The notes below the pieces were generated by a model. The model was not told the origin of the DNA. It saw only the letters and a program-made list of their open reading frames with translations, and made no database searches. A stretch of 19,588 bases of DNA. It comes from Desulfuromonas sp. SDB. GTDB lineage: Bacteria; SDB-A. Location of the stretch: positions 1 to 19,588 of the forward strand of contig LKUE01000036.1 in the NCBI GenBank assembly GCA_001412365.1, read 5' to 3'. This document shows positions 1 through 6,319 of the stretch, in pieces. Each line of letters begins with the position of its first letter. Positions within the stretch are counted from its first letter, which is position 1. Made by a program: the position numbers and the translations under genes.

Positions 1-237
1 CCTCTAGAAGGAGGAAATTATTATGTTAGCAAGTTCTGGTTCGATGAAACACTACCATGGATCAGAACATATAAAGGGAAAAAGGGAGATTTTGTTTGTT
101 TAAGAGCTACCAATGTAGATTCTAATATTCCAAATGGTATTGTTAATGTAACAATCTATGTAGATGGAGCACTGTTTAAAACTTCATCCTGCCAAGGCAC
201 TAACAATCAAGCACAAGTTTCGGGAACTATAGAATAA
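1..237 (+). CDS. C-terminus of exported beta-sandwich protein (MmpS-like fold?), 5' truncated
   Basis: An open frame runs from the first base to a TAA at 235-237, giving 78 residues with the start outside the window. The residues alternate hydrophobic and polar, with W13 and W20, a KGKKGDFV turn, a VNVTIYVDG strand and an ending of the type SSCQGTNNQAQVSGTI. This resembles the C-terminal half of small secreted or lipoprotein beta-sandwich domains in which a final strand pair follows an 'IYVDGK-FK-S-SG' pattern, as in the MmpS-like family. The family match is from memory and not verified. No signal peptide can be judged because the N-terminus is missing. It is convergent with the tRNA gene on the other strand. 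It uses more AT-rich codons than the genes to its right and contains none of the CCCGGG words common there. Confidence 0.6.
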   Translation, partial: PLEGGNYYVSKFWFDETLPWIRTYKGKKGDFVCLRATNVDSNIPNGIVNVTIYVDGALFKTSSCQGTNNQAQVSGTIE

Positions 238-259
238 TTACATTATCTAAAAAATTCAG

Positions 260-277
260 AAAAAAAATATCTTAAGA
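260..277 (-). terminator. Possible weak terminator downstream of tRNA-Asn
   Basis: Reading the minus strand past the tRNA 3' end, an AAGAACTCTT / TCTTAAGA dyad is followed by a run of eight T. The stem is very short, so only the U-tract is convincing. It could end tRNA transcription, or act in both directions against the converging gene that ends at 237. Confidence 0.25.
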
Positions 278-300
278 GTTCTTTACACTGTACAAACAAG

Positions 301-373
301 CTGCTCGGGTGGGACTCGAACCCACAACCTAGTGGTTAACAGCCACCCGCTCTGCCAATTGAGCTACCGAGCA
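301..373 (-). tRNA. tRNA-Asn (anticodon GUU)
   Basis: The reverse complement folds as a complete 73-nt cloverleaf. The acceptor stem is TGCTCGG/CCGAGCA with discriminator G. TA is at positions 8-9, the D stem is GCTC/GAGC, the anticodon stem is GGTGG/CCACT with a G-U closing pair, and the T arm is GTGGG-TTCGAGT-CCCAC. The loop CTGTTAA places anticodon GTT at 338-340, decoding AAC/AAU. No CCA is encoded, because the bases after the discriminator read CTT, so CCA must be added after transcription. U33-G34-U35 is the context recognised by tRNA-guanine transglycosylase, so this tRNA should carry queuosine, whose penultimate step is catalysed by the product of the neighbouring queA. Confidence 0.97.
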
Positions 374-396
374 GTATAGGCGATAAGATAAAGCAT

Positions 397-425
397 ATTT
401 TTATAAAAAAATCTCTAATTGTCAA
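397..425 (-). promoter_or_regulatory. sigma70-type promoter of tRNA-Asn
   Basis: On the minus strand a perfect TTGACA (420-425) is followed after 17 bases by AAAAAT (397-402); TAAAAA at a 16-base spacing is an alternative. Transcription would begin near 390, leaving a leader of about 17 nt before the tRNA 5' end at 373. The -35 box is unambiguous and the -10 box is weak. Confidence 0.55.
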
Positions 426-506
426 GAAATTTACTGAACTCTTTTAATCTATCAACTATCAAAAAGTACAGCTAGTATTCATAAACAAAAGCTACCGTTT
501 TAACCA

Positions 507-525
507 TTTGCCTAATTAAGGCAAA
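507..525. other. Hairpin overlapping the queA stop codon
   Basis: TTTGCCT (507-513) and AGGCAAA (519-525) are perfect 7-bp arms around a 5-base loop that contains the queA stop codon (516-518). No long T run follows on the minus strand, so it is not a classical intrinsic terminator. It may be a weak terminator or an RNA 3'-end stabiliser. Confidence 0.35.
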
Positions 526-1556
526 ATCAGCATACAATCACCATAGGAAGCAAACCGGTATCCCCGGTCTAATGCAATTTTGTAGGCATTGAGTATTCTC
601 TCCCTCCCCGCCAATGCTGATACCAGACAAATCAAGGAAGACCGGGGAAGATGAAAATTTGTCAGCAATCCATCTACTACTCTGAAATTATAGGGAGGAT
701 ATATGAAAATATCAGTCCAACCGTAACTAGACATAACTTTGCCTTCCTCATCTACCGCACTTTCCAAAGCCCTTACTGATGTGGTTCCCACTGCAATAAT
801 CCTCCGTCTCTTGTTTTTTGCCTCATTGATTATTTTTGCAGTTTCCTCATTTACCTGATAGTACTCCCGGTGCATCTTGTGGTCAGATAAATCTTCAGAT
901 AAGGGAGCAAAGGTTCCCGGTCCCACATGAAGGAGAAGTTCAGTAATGATAACTCCCTTTTCTTTTACTTTATCTAATATTTCCCGGGTTAAGTGCAATC
1001 CCGCGGTGGGGGCAGCCACCGCACCGGGAACAGAAGCGTAAACTGTTTGATAACGCTTCTTATCAAATTCATTCGGTTTTCTTTTTATGTAGGGGGGAAG
1101 GGGGACATTGCCGATTTCAAATAAAACTTCCTGGGTAATTTCAAACTCACTTAAAAATCTGATTTTCCTGAAAGCTCCTTGCTCTCTGGATACTATCTCC
1201 ACTTTAATCTGCGGATTAATTTCAATAAGGTTGCCCCCATGAATTCTGCGGGAAGGACGGACTAATGCTTTCCACTGATTTTCATTTAATTTTTCAACGA
1301 GAAATATCTCGCATTTTGCCCCGGTGGGTATCTTGGTCCCCAACAGACGGGCGGAAATAACCTTTGTACTGTTAATCACCAGCACATCCCCGGGAAGTAG
1401 AAAATCAGTAAAATATTTTACAGTGGAGTCAATAAGACCGATCTTGGAAAACAGGGGCAAAACCATCATTCGGGACTGATCTCTCTTCTCCAGAGGATAT
1501 TGAGCTATGCTGGATTCAGGAAGAATGTAACTAAAATCTGATGCTTTAGTAGACAT
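516..1556 (-). CDS. queA: S-adenosylmethionine:tRNA ribosyltransferase-isomerase QueA
   Basis: QueA moves the ribosyl group of S-adenosylmethionine onto preQ1 at position 34 of tRNAs with GUN anticodons, giving epoxyqueuosine in the queuosine pathway. The 346-residue length and end-to-end pattern fit the family. The N-terminus carries the SDFSYILPESSIAQ / PLEKRDQSR block, followed by GDVLVINSTKVISARL. The C-terminal half holds VAAPTAGLHLT, LLHVGPGTFAPL, RRIIAVGTTSVRALE, TNFHLPRSSL and a final FASYGDCMLI. The ATG start lies inside the end of the preceding 68-aa gene (11-bp overlap) behind a GGGG stretch, suggesting translational coupling. It is the last protein gene of the long minus-strand gene string and lies 142 bp upstream of tRNA-Asn(GUU), a likely substrate. 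Confidence 0.97.
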   Translation of the reverse strand: MSTKASDFSYILPESSIAQYPLEKRDQSRMMVLPLFSKIGLIDSTVKYFTDFLLPGDVLVINSTKVISARLLGTKIPTGAKCEIFLVEKLNENQWKALVRPSRRIHGGNLIEINPQIKVEIVSREQGAFRKIRFLSEFEITQEVLFEIGNVPLPPYIKRKPNEFDKKRYQTVYASVPGAVAAPTAGLHLTREILDKVKEKGVIITELLLHVGPGTFAPLSEDLSDHKMHREYYQVNEETAKIINEAKNKRRRIIAVGTTSVRALESAVDEEGKVMSSYGWTDIFIYPPYNFRVVDGLLTNFHLPRSSLICLVSALAGRERILNAYKIALDRGYRFASYGDCMLILP

Positions 1557-1752
1557 CGCCCCGGATGAATTTTTTCAAGATTATCTGTGATTCCCTACGG
1601 TCTTTTTTTATAACTTTCACATAAAAATACTTAATTTGATCTTCATTGAACTCCTGAACAGTAGCAGGGATGCCGTGTTCAATGAGAATATTCTTCAACC
1701 GCATAGCGGTCTGCAAACTGTTGGTGCGATGAAGAAAATAAAATTCAGACAT
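1546..1752 (-). CDS. Small DUF2007/DUF3343-like hypothetical protein
   Basis: This is a 68-residue protein of unknown function. It begins with a short beta strand (MSEFYFLHRT), then a helix-like stretch (SLQTAMRLKNILIEHGIPATV), a further strand (YFYVKVI) and a C-terminal helix. The 'strand, helix that accumulates members, GIPA-V, strand' layout resembles small ferredoxin-like proteins such as DUF2007 (putative signal-transducing) or DUF3343. The assignment is by eye and neither family is certain. It is tightly embedded: its ATG overlaps the ruvB stop by one base (TAATG), and its end overlaps queA by 11 bp. That argues it is a real translated gene. There is no signal peptide or membrane segment, so it should be cytoplasmic. 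Confidence 0.65.
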   Translation of the reverse strand: MSEFYFLHRTNSLQTAMRLKNILIEHGIPATVQEFNEDQIKYFYVKVIKKDRRESQIILKKFIRGDVY

Positions 1753-2765
1753 TAATTAAACAATCCTTTGCTATCTTTACAATTCATCCCCAGATGCTTA
1801 TAGCCATTCTCGGTAATAATTCTTCCCCGGGGAGTTCTTTTCAATAATCCCTGCATGATCAAAAAAGGTTCGTAAACTTCTTCTAAAGTATCCGGGCTTT
1901 CACCAATGGCAATAGCCAGGGTATTAAGTCCTACCGGACCACCCTGGAATTTTTCAGCAATTAATTGTAAAACCTGCCGGTCCAATTTCTCCAATCCCAG
2001 AGTGTCAATGCCATGCCGGTCAAGAGTCTCCAGAGTTCTCTGTTCAGAAATGATCTCCTCTCCGCTAACCTGAGTCCAATCCCGAACCCTTCTCAATAAA
2101 CGGTTGGCAACCCGGGGAGTGCCCCGGGAGCGTTTCCCGATCAAAACTGCTGCATTATGCTCGATTCCAATATTGAGTATTTTTGAAGTTCTTTTAATAA
2201 TTGTTGCCAGCTGATCTGAATTGTAGTAGTCCAGACGGTAAGTCATTCCAAAACGGGCTCGGAGGGGAGAAGTCAATAAACCGGTGCGGGTCGTCGCTCC
2301 AATTAAAGTAAACGGCTTTAGTCTTAACTTAATAGTCCTGGCAGCGGGTCCTGAATCAATGACTATATCCAATGAAAAATCTTCCATTGCCGGATAAAGA
2401 TACTCCTCCACTATCCGGTTGACCCGGTGAATTTCATCAATGAATAAAATATCCCTAAACGACAAATTGGTTAATATCCCCGCTAAATCTCCCGCTTTTT
2501 CCATTACCGGACCAGAAGTGGAATGAAATTTAACTCCCATCTCATTAGCCACTATTGAAGCCAGGGTAGTCTTGCCCAATCCGGGGGGACCTACCAAAAG
2601 GATGTGATCAATAGCTTCATTTCTGGCTAAGGTCGCTTTAATCGCAATTTTCAGGTTTTCCTTAATCTGTTCCTGCCCCGGAAATTCGTTGAACTTTTGA
2701 GGGCGGATTAACTGTTCAGTTTTTTCATCTTCTTTCTGGATTTCAGGATCAGTATTTTCATTCAT
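1752..2765 (-). CDS. ruvB: Holliday junction branch migration helicase RuvB
   Basis: RuvB is the AAA+ motor that, as hexamers flanking RuvA on a four-way junction, drives branch migration in recombinational repair. The 337 residues match family length. Visible landmarks are the family start LIRPQKFNEFPGQEQI (19-34), Walker A GPPGLGKT (59-66), Walker B LFIDEIHR (107-114), sensor 1 LIGATTR (154-160), the arginine-finger region SPLRARFG (166-173), and a C-terminal winged-helix domain ending near GLLKRTPRGR. The ATG overlaps the ruvA stop as ATGA, a coupling arrangement expected for subunits of one complex. About 15 acidic, variable residues precede the conserved start. Confidence 0.98.
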   Translation of the reverse strand: MNENTDPEIQKEDEKTEQLIRPQKFNEFPGQEQIKENLKIAIKATLARNEAIDHILLVGPPGLGKTTLASIVANEMGVKFHSTSGPVMEKAGDLAGILTNLSFRDILFIDEIHRVNRIVEEYLYPAMEDFSLDIVIDSGPAARTIKLRLKPFTLIGATTRTGLLTSPLRARFGMTYRLDYYNSDQLATIIKRTSKILNIGIEHNAAVLIGKRSRGTPRVANRLLRRVRDWTQVSGEEIISEQRTLETLDRHGIDTLGLEKLDRQVLQLIAEKFQGGPVGLNTLAIAIGESPDTLEEVYEPFLIMQGLLKRTPRGRIITENGYKHLGMNCKDSKGLFN

Positions 2766-3337
2766 ATCTTGGCTAAACTCCGCCGGATTAATTCTTCCAG
2801 TTCAATATCCGGAAATTCATTGAGTACTTTTTCCACTGCTTTAAACGATTGTTCCCGGGAATACCCCAGGGAAGTCAACGCCAGCACCGCATCATCGCTA
2901 TCTCTCCTGCCCACATATGAAGGAGGAGGGACTTTATCTTTCAGTTCAATTATAATTCTCTGGGCAGTTTTACTGCCTATCCCCTTTATCCTCAATAGAT
3001 AATTAAGATCATTTTCGGCAATAGCTTCTCTGAGTCTATCCGGTTCAGCAGAGGAGAGAATGGTTAAAGCCAACTTAGCCCCTACTTTAGACACTGATTT
3101 CAACAGGGCGAACAACTCCCTTTCAGATTCAGTCATAAAACCGTATAAATCTACACTTTCCCTGCCGGTGGTGGCATTGAAATTTAAGTACAAATAGAGT
3201 TTTACCGGGCTGTTCACTTCCGGCAGCTGGGTAAAAGAGTTCAATGAAATCATCACTTTAAATCCCCAACTTCCTGATTTCACCACTACGGAAGCGGGAT
3301 TTTTATCTACAATTTCACCTTCAATAAAATCAAACAA
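2762..3337 (-). CDS. ruvA: Holliday junction DNA-binding protein RuvA
   Basis: RuvA tetramers hold the Holliday junction open and load RuvB. The 191-residue protein has the N-terminal OB-fold (MFDFIEGEIVDK to about residue 65, ending in GFMTESERELF). Tandem helix-hairpin-helix motifs follow (VSKVGAKLALTIL and IKGIGSKTAQRIIIELK), then a linker and the C-terminal RuvB-contact domain (DDAVLALTSLGYSREQSFKAV). The start is TTG at 3335-3337. RuvA proteins begin right at this beta strand, so no longer or shorter start is likely. An AGGA seven bases upstream, inside the end of ruvC, supports it. The gene overlaps ruvC by 8 bp and ruvB by 4 bp. Confidence 0.97.
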   Translation of the reverse strand: MFDFIEGEIVDKNPASVVVKSGSWGFKVMISLNSFTQLPEVNSPVKLYLYLNFNATTGRESVDLYGFMTESERELFALLKSVSKVGAKLALTILSSAEPDRLREAIAENDLNYLLRIKGIGSKTAQRIIIELKDKVPPPSYVGRRDSDDAVLALTSLGYSREQSFKAVEKVLNEFPDIELEELIRRSLAKI

Positions 3338-3803
3338 TTTTTTTCCTGTTCACTAAAGTTAAAGCTACCGCCAAGGCATCTGATTGATCATATCCAATGC
3401 TGTCATCAATATGTAAAATTCTGGTTATCATGAATTTTACCTGATCTTTAGAGGCATTTCCATTTCCAGTTATAGATTTTTTTATCTCCCGGGGAGAATA
3501 CTCATAAATTTCCACTTCATGATTAGCTAAAGCAGAGAATATCACTCCTCTTACGTGTGCCATTTTCATTACCGACTTGAAGTTCTTGGATAAGAACATG
3601 GTCTCACAGCAAGCCAGTTCCACCTGATACTGCTGAATAACCTGATTGATCTGCTTGGACACTTCCAGCAGCCGCCGGGATAACTCCAGTTTCGGATTGG
3701 TGAGGATAGTTCCGGAATAAAGGTATTTAACCTGGTTGTCTTGGACCTCGACGATACCGTATCCGGTAGATCTTAAACTTGGATCAATTCCCAGGACAAT
3801 CAC
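3330..3803 (-). CDS. ruvC: Crossover junction endodeoxyribonuclease RuvC
   Basis: RuvC is the dimeric, metal-dependent resolvase that cuts Holliday junctions after RuvAB migration. The protein is 157 residues, slightly shorter than the E. coli enzyme (173). The RNase H-like fold begins with VLGIDPSLRSTGYGIVE. The four catalytic acidic residues can be placed at D7, E67 (in CCETMF), D139 and D142 (YDQSDALAVAL). The NFKSVMKMAHVRGVI helix and the YSPREIKKSITGNGNASKDQV segment are typical. The start is GTG, one base after the yebC stop, with only a weak ribosome site. Translation therefore probably depends on coupling to yebC. Confidence 0.97.
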   Translation of the reverse strand: MIVLGIDPSLRSTGYGIVEVQDNQVKYLYSGTILTNPKLELSRRLLEVSKQINQVIQQYQVELACCETMFLSKNFKSVMKMAHVRGVIFSALANHEVEIYEYSPREIKKSITGNGNASKDQVKFMITRILHIDDSIGYDQSDALAVALTLVNRKKIV

Positions 3804-3804
3804 A

Positions 3805-4551
3805 CTACTCTATTTTATTTAAAATTTCTTCGGGAATATCCACATTGGCGTAAACATTTTGTACGTCGTCATGGTCTTCCAATGATTCTAAAAATTTCAG
3901 TATTTTCCCCGCTTTTCCCGTATCCTTTTGCTCAGTGGGATTTTTAGGGATCATGGAAAGCTCTGCTGAGGAGATATTGATTTTAGATTCAAGATCTTCC
4001 TTAATTCTGATAAAATCCTCCACCGAGGTGTAAATTTCAAAGCCATCATCCACCGGATAGATATCCTCCGCCCCCTCTTCCATCGCCACTTCCATTATCT
4101 GATCCTCTTCTTCAGGTTTAGCGGATACCGCGATCACTCCCTTGCGGTCAAACATCCAGGCAACACAGTTGGGAGAACCTATACTGCCCCCGTTCTTGGA
4201 AAATATGTGTTTCAGTTCAGCAGTGGTGCGGTTTTTGTTATCAGTTACCACATCCACTAATACCGCCACTCCTTCCGGTCCATAACCTTCATAACTAACT
4301 TCTTCATAGCTGACTCCGGGCAAATCCCCGGTTCCCTTTTTTATAGCTCTATCAATATTGTCCTGAGGCATGTTGGCAGATTTTGCTTCCAGTATGGCTG
4401 ACCTCAGCCGAGGATTGCCCTCGGGATCTCCTCCTCCCTGTTTTGCGGCAATGGTAATTTCCTTTATAATTTTGGTAAAAATTTTACCTCTTTTTGCATC
4501 CACTTTTGCTTTTTTTCTTTTTATAGTACTCCATTTTGAGTGACCTGACAT
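3805..4551 (-). CDS. yebC: YebC/TACO1 family protein
   Basis: This 248-residue protein matches the YebC/PmpR/TACO1 family along its length. The basic N-terminus GHSKWSTIKRKKAKVDAKRGKIFTK (in part), the GGGDPEGNPRLR and NMPQDNIDRAIKKG motifs, the YEGYGPEGVAVLVD strand and the NKNRT segment with a serine-glycine loop are all present. Members were first described as DNA-binding transcriptional regulators. More recent work on the family supports a translation role at difficult (proline-rich) sequences. Which applies here is not shown by sequence. It has one of the best ribosome sites in the string, AAAGGAG (4559-4565) seven bases before ATG, placed across the end of pyrE. Its position directly before ruvC is a common bacterial arrangement. 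Confidence 0.95.
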   Translation of the reverse strand: MSGHSKWSTIKRKKAKVDAKRGKIFTKIIKEITIAAKQGGGDPEGNPRLRSAILEAKSANMPQDNIDRAIKKGTGDLPGVSYEEVSYEGYGPEGVAVLVDVVTDNKNRTTAELKHIFSKNGGSIGSPNCVAWMFDRKGVIAVSAKPEEEDQIMEVAMEEGAEDIYPVDDGFEIYTSVEDFIRIKEDLESKINISSAELSMIPKNPTEQKDTGKAGKILKFLESLEDHDDVQNVYANVDIPEEILNKIE

Positions 4552-4554
4552 ATT

Positions 4555-5145
4555 TTAACTCCTTTTTATAATCTTTCCCGTCTTGGGATCAGTTAGGGGA
4601 ATTTTCTGCTTGCACATAGGGCATTTATCTTCGGAATAATCTTCTCCGGCTGCCTTATAAACTGAAATTACATCCTGATCTGCCTTAGTCCTACGGTCAA
4701 TCAGAACGACCTGCCCTTGAATAATTCCCTGCTTTTCATTGATTACCTGCTTAGCCAGATATAAGGACTTTCCGGTGGTCAGCACATCATCTACAATAAC
4801 AACTTTCTGTCCGGGGTTGATGTTCATTCCTCTCAACAAGGCAAACAAGCCGTCTTTTTTTTCCAAATAGATGCAGGGCAGCTGTAAAATCCGGGCTACT
4901 TCAAAAGCTAAAATCATTCCCCCGGTGGCGGGACCACAGATCAAATCCGGCATAACCTTTAAATTTGTTTTTAATTTACTAACCATAATTTGGGCAAATA
5001 GTGATGCGTAGTGGGGTTGTTCGAGAATGCGGAACTTTTCAAAATAAAATGATGAATGTCTTTTTGAAGTTAAAATGAAATGACCTTTCTTCAAGACACC
5101 TAGATTTAATAACAGTCTTTCAATCTCACTCTTAGAAATATCCAT
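4555..5145 (-). CDS. pyrE: Orotate phosphoribosyltransferase (Thermus-type PyrE)
   Basis: PyrE transfers orotate onto PRPP to give OMP, the fifth step of de novo pyrimidine synthesis. In 196 residues it shows the N-terminal GVLKKGHFILTSKRHSSFYF block, a GPATGGMILA phosphate loop (71-80), the mobile-loop region LEKKDGLFALLRG (94-106) with basic residues, and the PRPP signature VVIVDDVLTTGKS (115-127). A distinctive C-terminal extension (EDYSEDKCPMCKQKIPL, Cys175 and Cys178) matches the 'pyrE_Therm' subgroup of Thermus, Thermotoga and relatives and differs from the E. coli type. With only two cysteines, metal binding would need a dimer or another ligand. It starts one base after pyrF ends and is followed after two bases by the yebC start region. 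Confidence 0.95.
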   Translation of the reverse strand: MDISKSEIERLLLNLGVLKKGHFILTSKRHSSFYFEKFRILEQPHYASLFAQIMVSKLKTNLKVMPDLICGPATGGMILAFEVARILQLPCIYLEKKDGLFALLRGMNINPGQKVVIVDDVLTTGKSLYLAKQVINEKQGIIQGQVVLIDRRTKADQDVISVYKAAGEDYSEDKCPMCKQKIPLTDPKTGKIIKRS

Positions 5146-5146
5146 A

Positions 5147-5839
5147 TTATTCCCTTAACTGTTGTTTAACCCTGCTGATGAAATTAACCGGATCAGCTGA
5201 GTTTATTACCGGTCTTCCCATGACAATGCCGTTTACTCCGGCTGATTTAGCCTGGGCAGGAGTGGCAACTCTCTGCTGGTCATCAGCAGTTCTCTGTTTT
5301 TCAGCCATTCTAATGCCGGGAGTTATAATTAAAAATTCAGGGGGCAGGGTTTCCCTAATCAAGGAAGCTTCCCAAACTGAGCAAATGACTCCATCTGCTC
5401 CCGCCTGATAAGAATAATCAGCAAAATCCAAAACTAACTGACGGATAGAGGAAGAAGGTTTAAAAATCTTTTCACTCTGTTGTTGACTTATGCTGGTCAA
5501 TACAGTTACCGCTAATATTTTTGTGTGGGAATTACCAGCAGACTTTTTAGCCGACTGAATCATCTCTGCTCCTCCTGAAGCATGAACAGTTAAGTACTTA
5601 ACTCCTAAATCCACTGCTGCTTTGGTTCCCTGTTCAACAGTATTGGGGATATCATGAAGTTTCAAATCTAAAAATACTGCTTTATTTTTTTCAGTAAAAT
5701 TTTTAACCAGCTCCGGTCCCTGAGATATAAACAGCTGATAACCAATTTTATAAACATCTACCTCATTTCCAATTAACTGATCCCAGTATTCAACTTCCCG
5801 GGGGGAGAAAAAATCCAAAGGAAAAATAAATTCAATCAT
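5147..5839 (-). CDS. pyrF: Orotidine-5'-phosphate decarboxylase PyrF
   Basis: PyrF decarboxylates OMP to UMP, the last step of the pathway. The TIM-barrel enzyme has about 230 residues. The catalytic array is visible as DLKLHDIPNTV (Asp-x-Lys-x-x-Asp), with the upstream PLD aspartate and the YKIGYQLF lysine. The C-terminal phosphate-binding segment is GVNGIVMGRPV. Two start codons lie in tandem (TTG at 5840-5842, ATG at 5837-5839). The ATG is preferred because it overlaps the rlpA-like stop as TGATG. The N-terminal strand EFIFPLDF departs from the usual 'IVALD', but the substrate-contacting aspartate is kept. Confidence 0.96.
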   Translation of the reverse strand: MIEFIFPLDFFSPREVEYWDQLIGNEVDVYKIGYQLFISQGPELVKNFTEKNKAVFLDLKLHDIPNTVEQGTKAAVDLGVKYLTVHASGGAEMIQSAKKSAGNSHTKILAVTVLTSISQQQSEKIFKPSSSIRQLVLDFADYSYQAGADGVICSVWEASLIRETLPPEFLIITPGIRMAEKQRTADDQQRVATPAQAKSAGVNGIVMGRPVINSADPVNFISRVKQQLRE

Positions 5840-6309
5840 CAATGAATCTCTAATTTCACCGGTCCTCGGGAGAGCAGGTCAATTCTTCTTGCCGCTTCAT
5901 AGCTTAAGTCAATTATTATGCTTTCATCTACCGGACCACGGTCATTTATCCGCACCGTAACCGATTTACCATTATCCAGATTAGTAACGGTGACCATTGT
6001 TCCAAAGGGGAGATTACGGTGTGCCGCAGTTAAAGCATACATATTATAAGTTTCACCGCTGGCGGTAGTTTTACCATGAAAAGCCGCTCCGTAATAAGTT
6101 GCATCCCCTTCATAAACCTGTCTAACCGGCAATGATGTAGTACTTCCCTGACTGGAATAATTATGGTTTTGAGGAGGGGAGACAGATGAATTAGAGGTGG
6201 AATTAGAACTAACCTGTCTCCAGTTGGATTGACCTGAAGTAACAAAGATGGGTGTGGATACACAGCCAGTTAAAGTCAATAAAATTATGCAAATAATTAA
6301 ATTCTTCAT
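5839..6309 (-). CDS. rlpA: RlpA-like septal-ring lipoprotein (DPBB domain)
   Basis: The proposed product is an outer-membrane-anchored peptidoglycan-associated protein. RlpA in Pseudomonas aeruginosa is a lytic transglycosylase acting on denuded glycan at the septum. The start is placed at ATG 6307-6309, behind a GGGG (6314-6317). An upstream in-frame extension of 11 residues would run into pyrD and would bury the signal peptide. Residues 1-16 are a lipoprotein signal ending LTLTGC (Cys16), followed by a Ser/Asn/Gln-rich linker to about residue 64. Residues 67-156 are a complete double-psi beta-barrel with GDATYYGAAFHGKTTASGE, TAAHRNLPFGT and RINDRGP. His97 and Asp123 match the residues important for activity in characterised RlpA. 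No SPOR domain follows. It sits inside the pyrimidine genes, between pyrD and pyrF. Confidence 0.9.
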   Translation of the reverse strand: MKNLIICIILLTLTGCVSTPIFVTSGQSNWRQVSSNSTSNSSVSPPQNHNYSSQGSTTSLPVRQVYEGDATYYGAAFHGKTTASGETYNMYALTAAHRNLPFGTMVTVTNLDNGKSVTVRINDRGPVDESIIIDLSYEAARRIDLLSRGPVKLEIH

Positions 6310-6319
6310 TTTTCCCCGG

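Noticed and set aside
2769-3002. 77-codon plus-strand open frame opposite ruvA
   Set aside because: It lies wholly inside a certain gene, has Ser-rich low-quality composition and no ribosome site; an antisense shadow.
6030-6263. 77-codon open frame on the same strand as the RlpA-like gene in another phase
   Set aside because: The RlpA-like frame has a lipobox and a full DPBB domain; this one is a shadow starting in the Ser/Asn linker.
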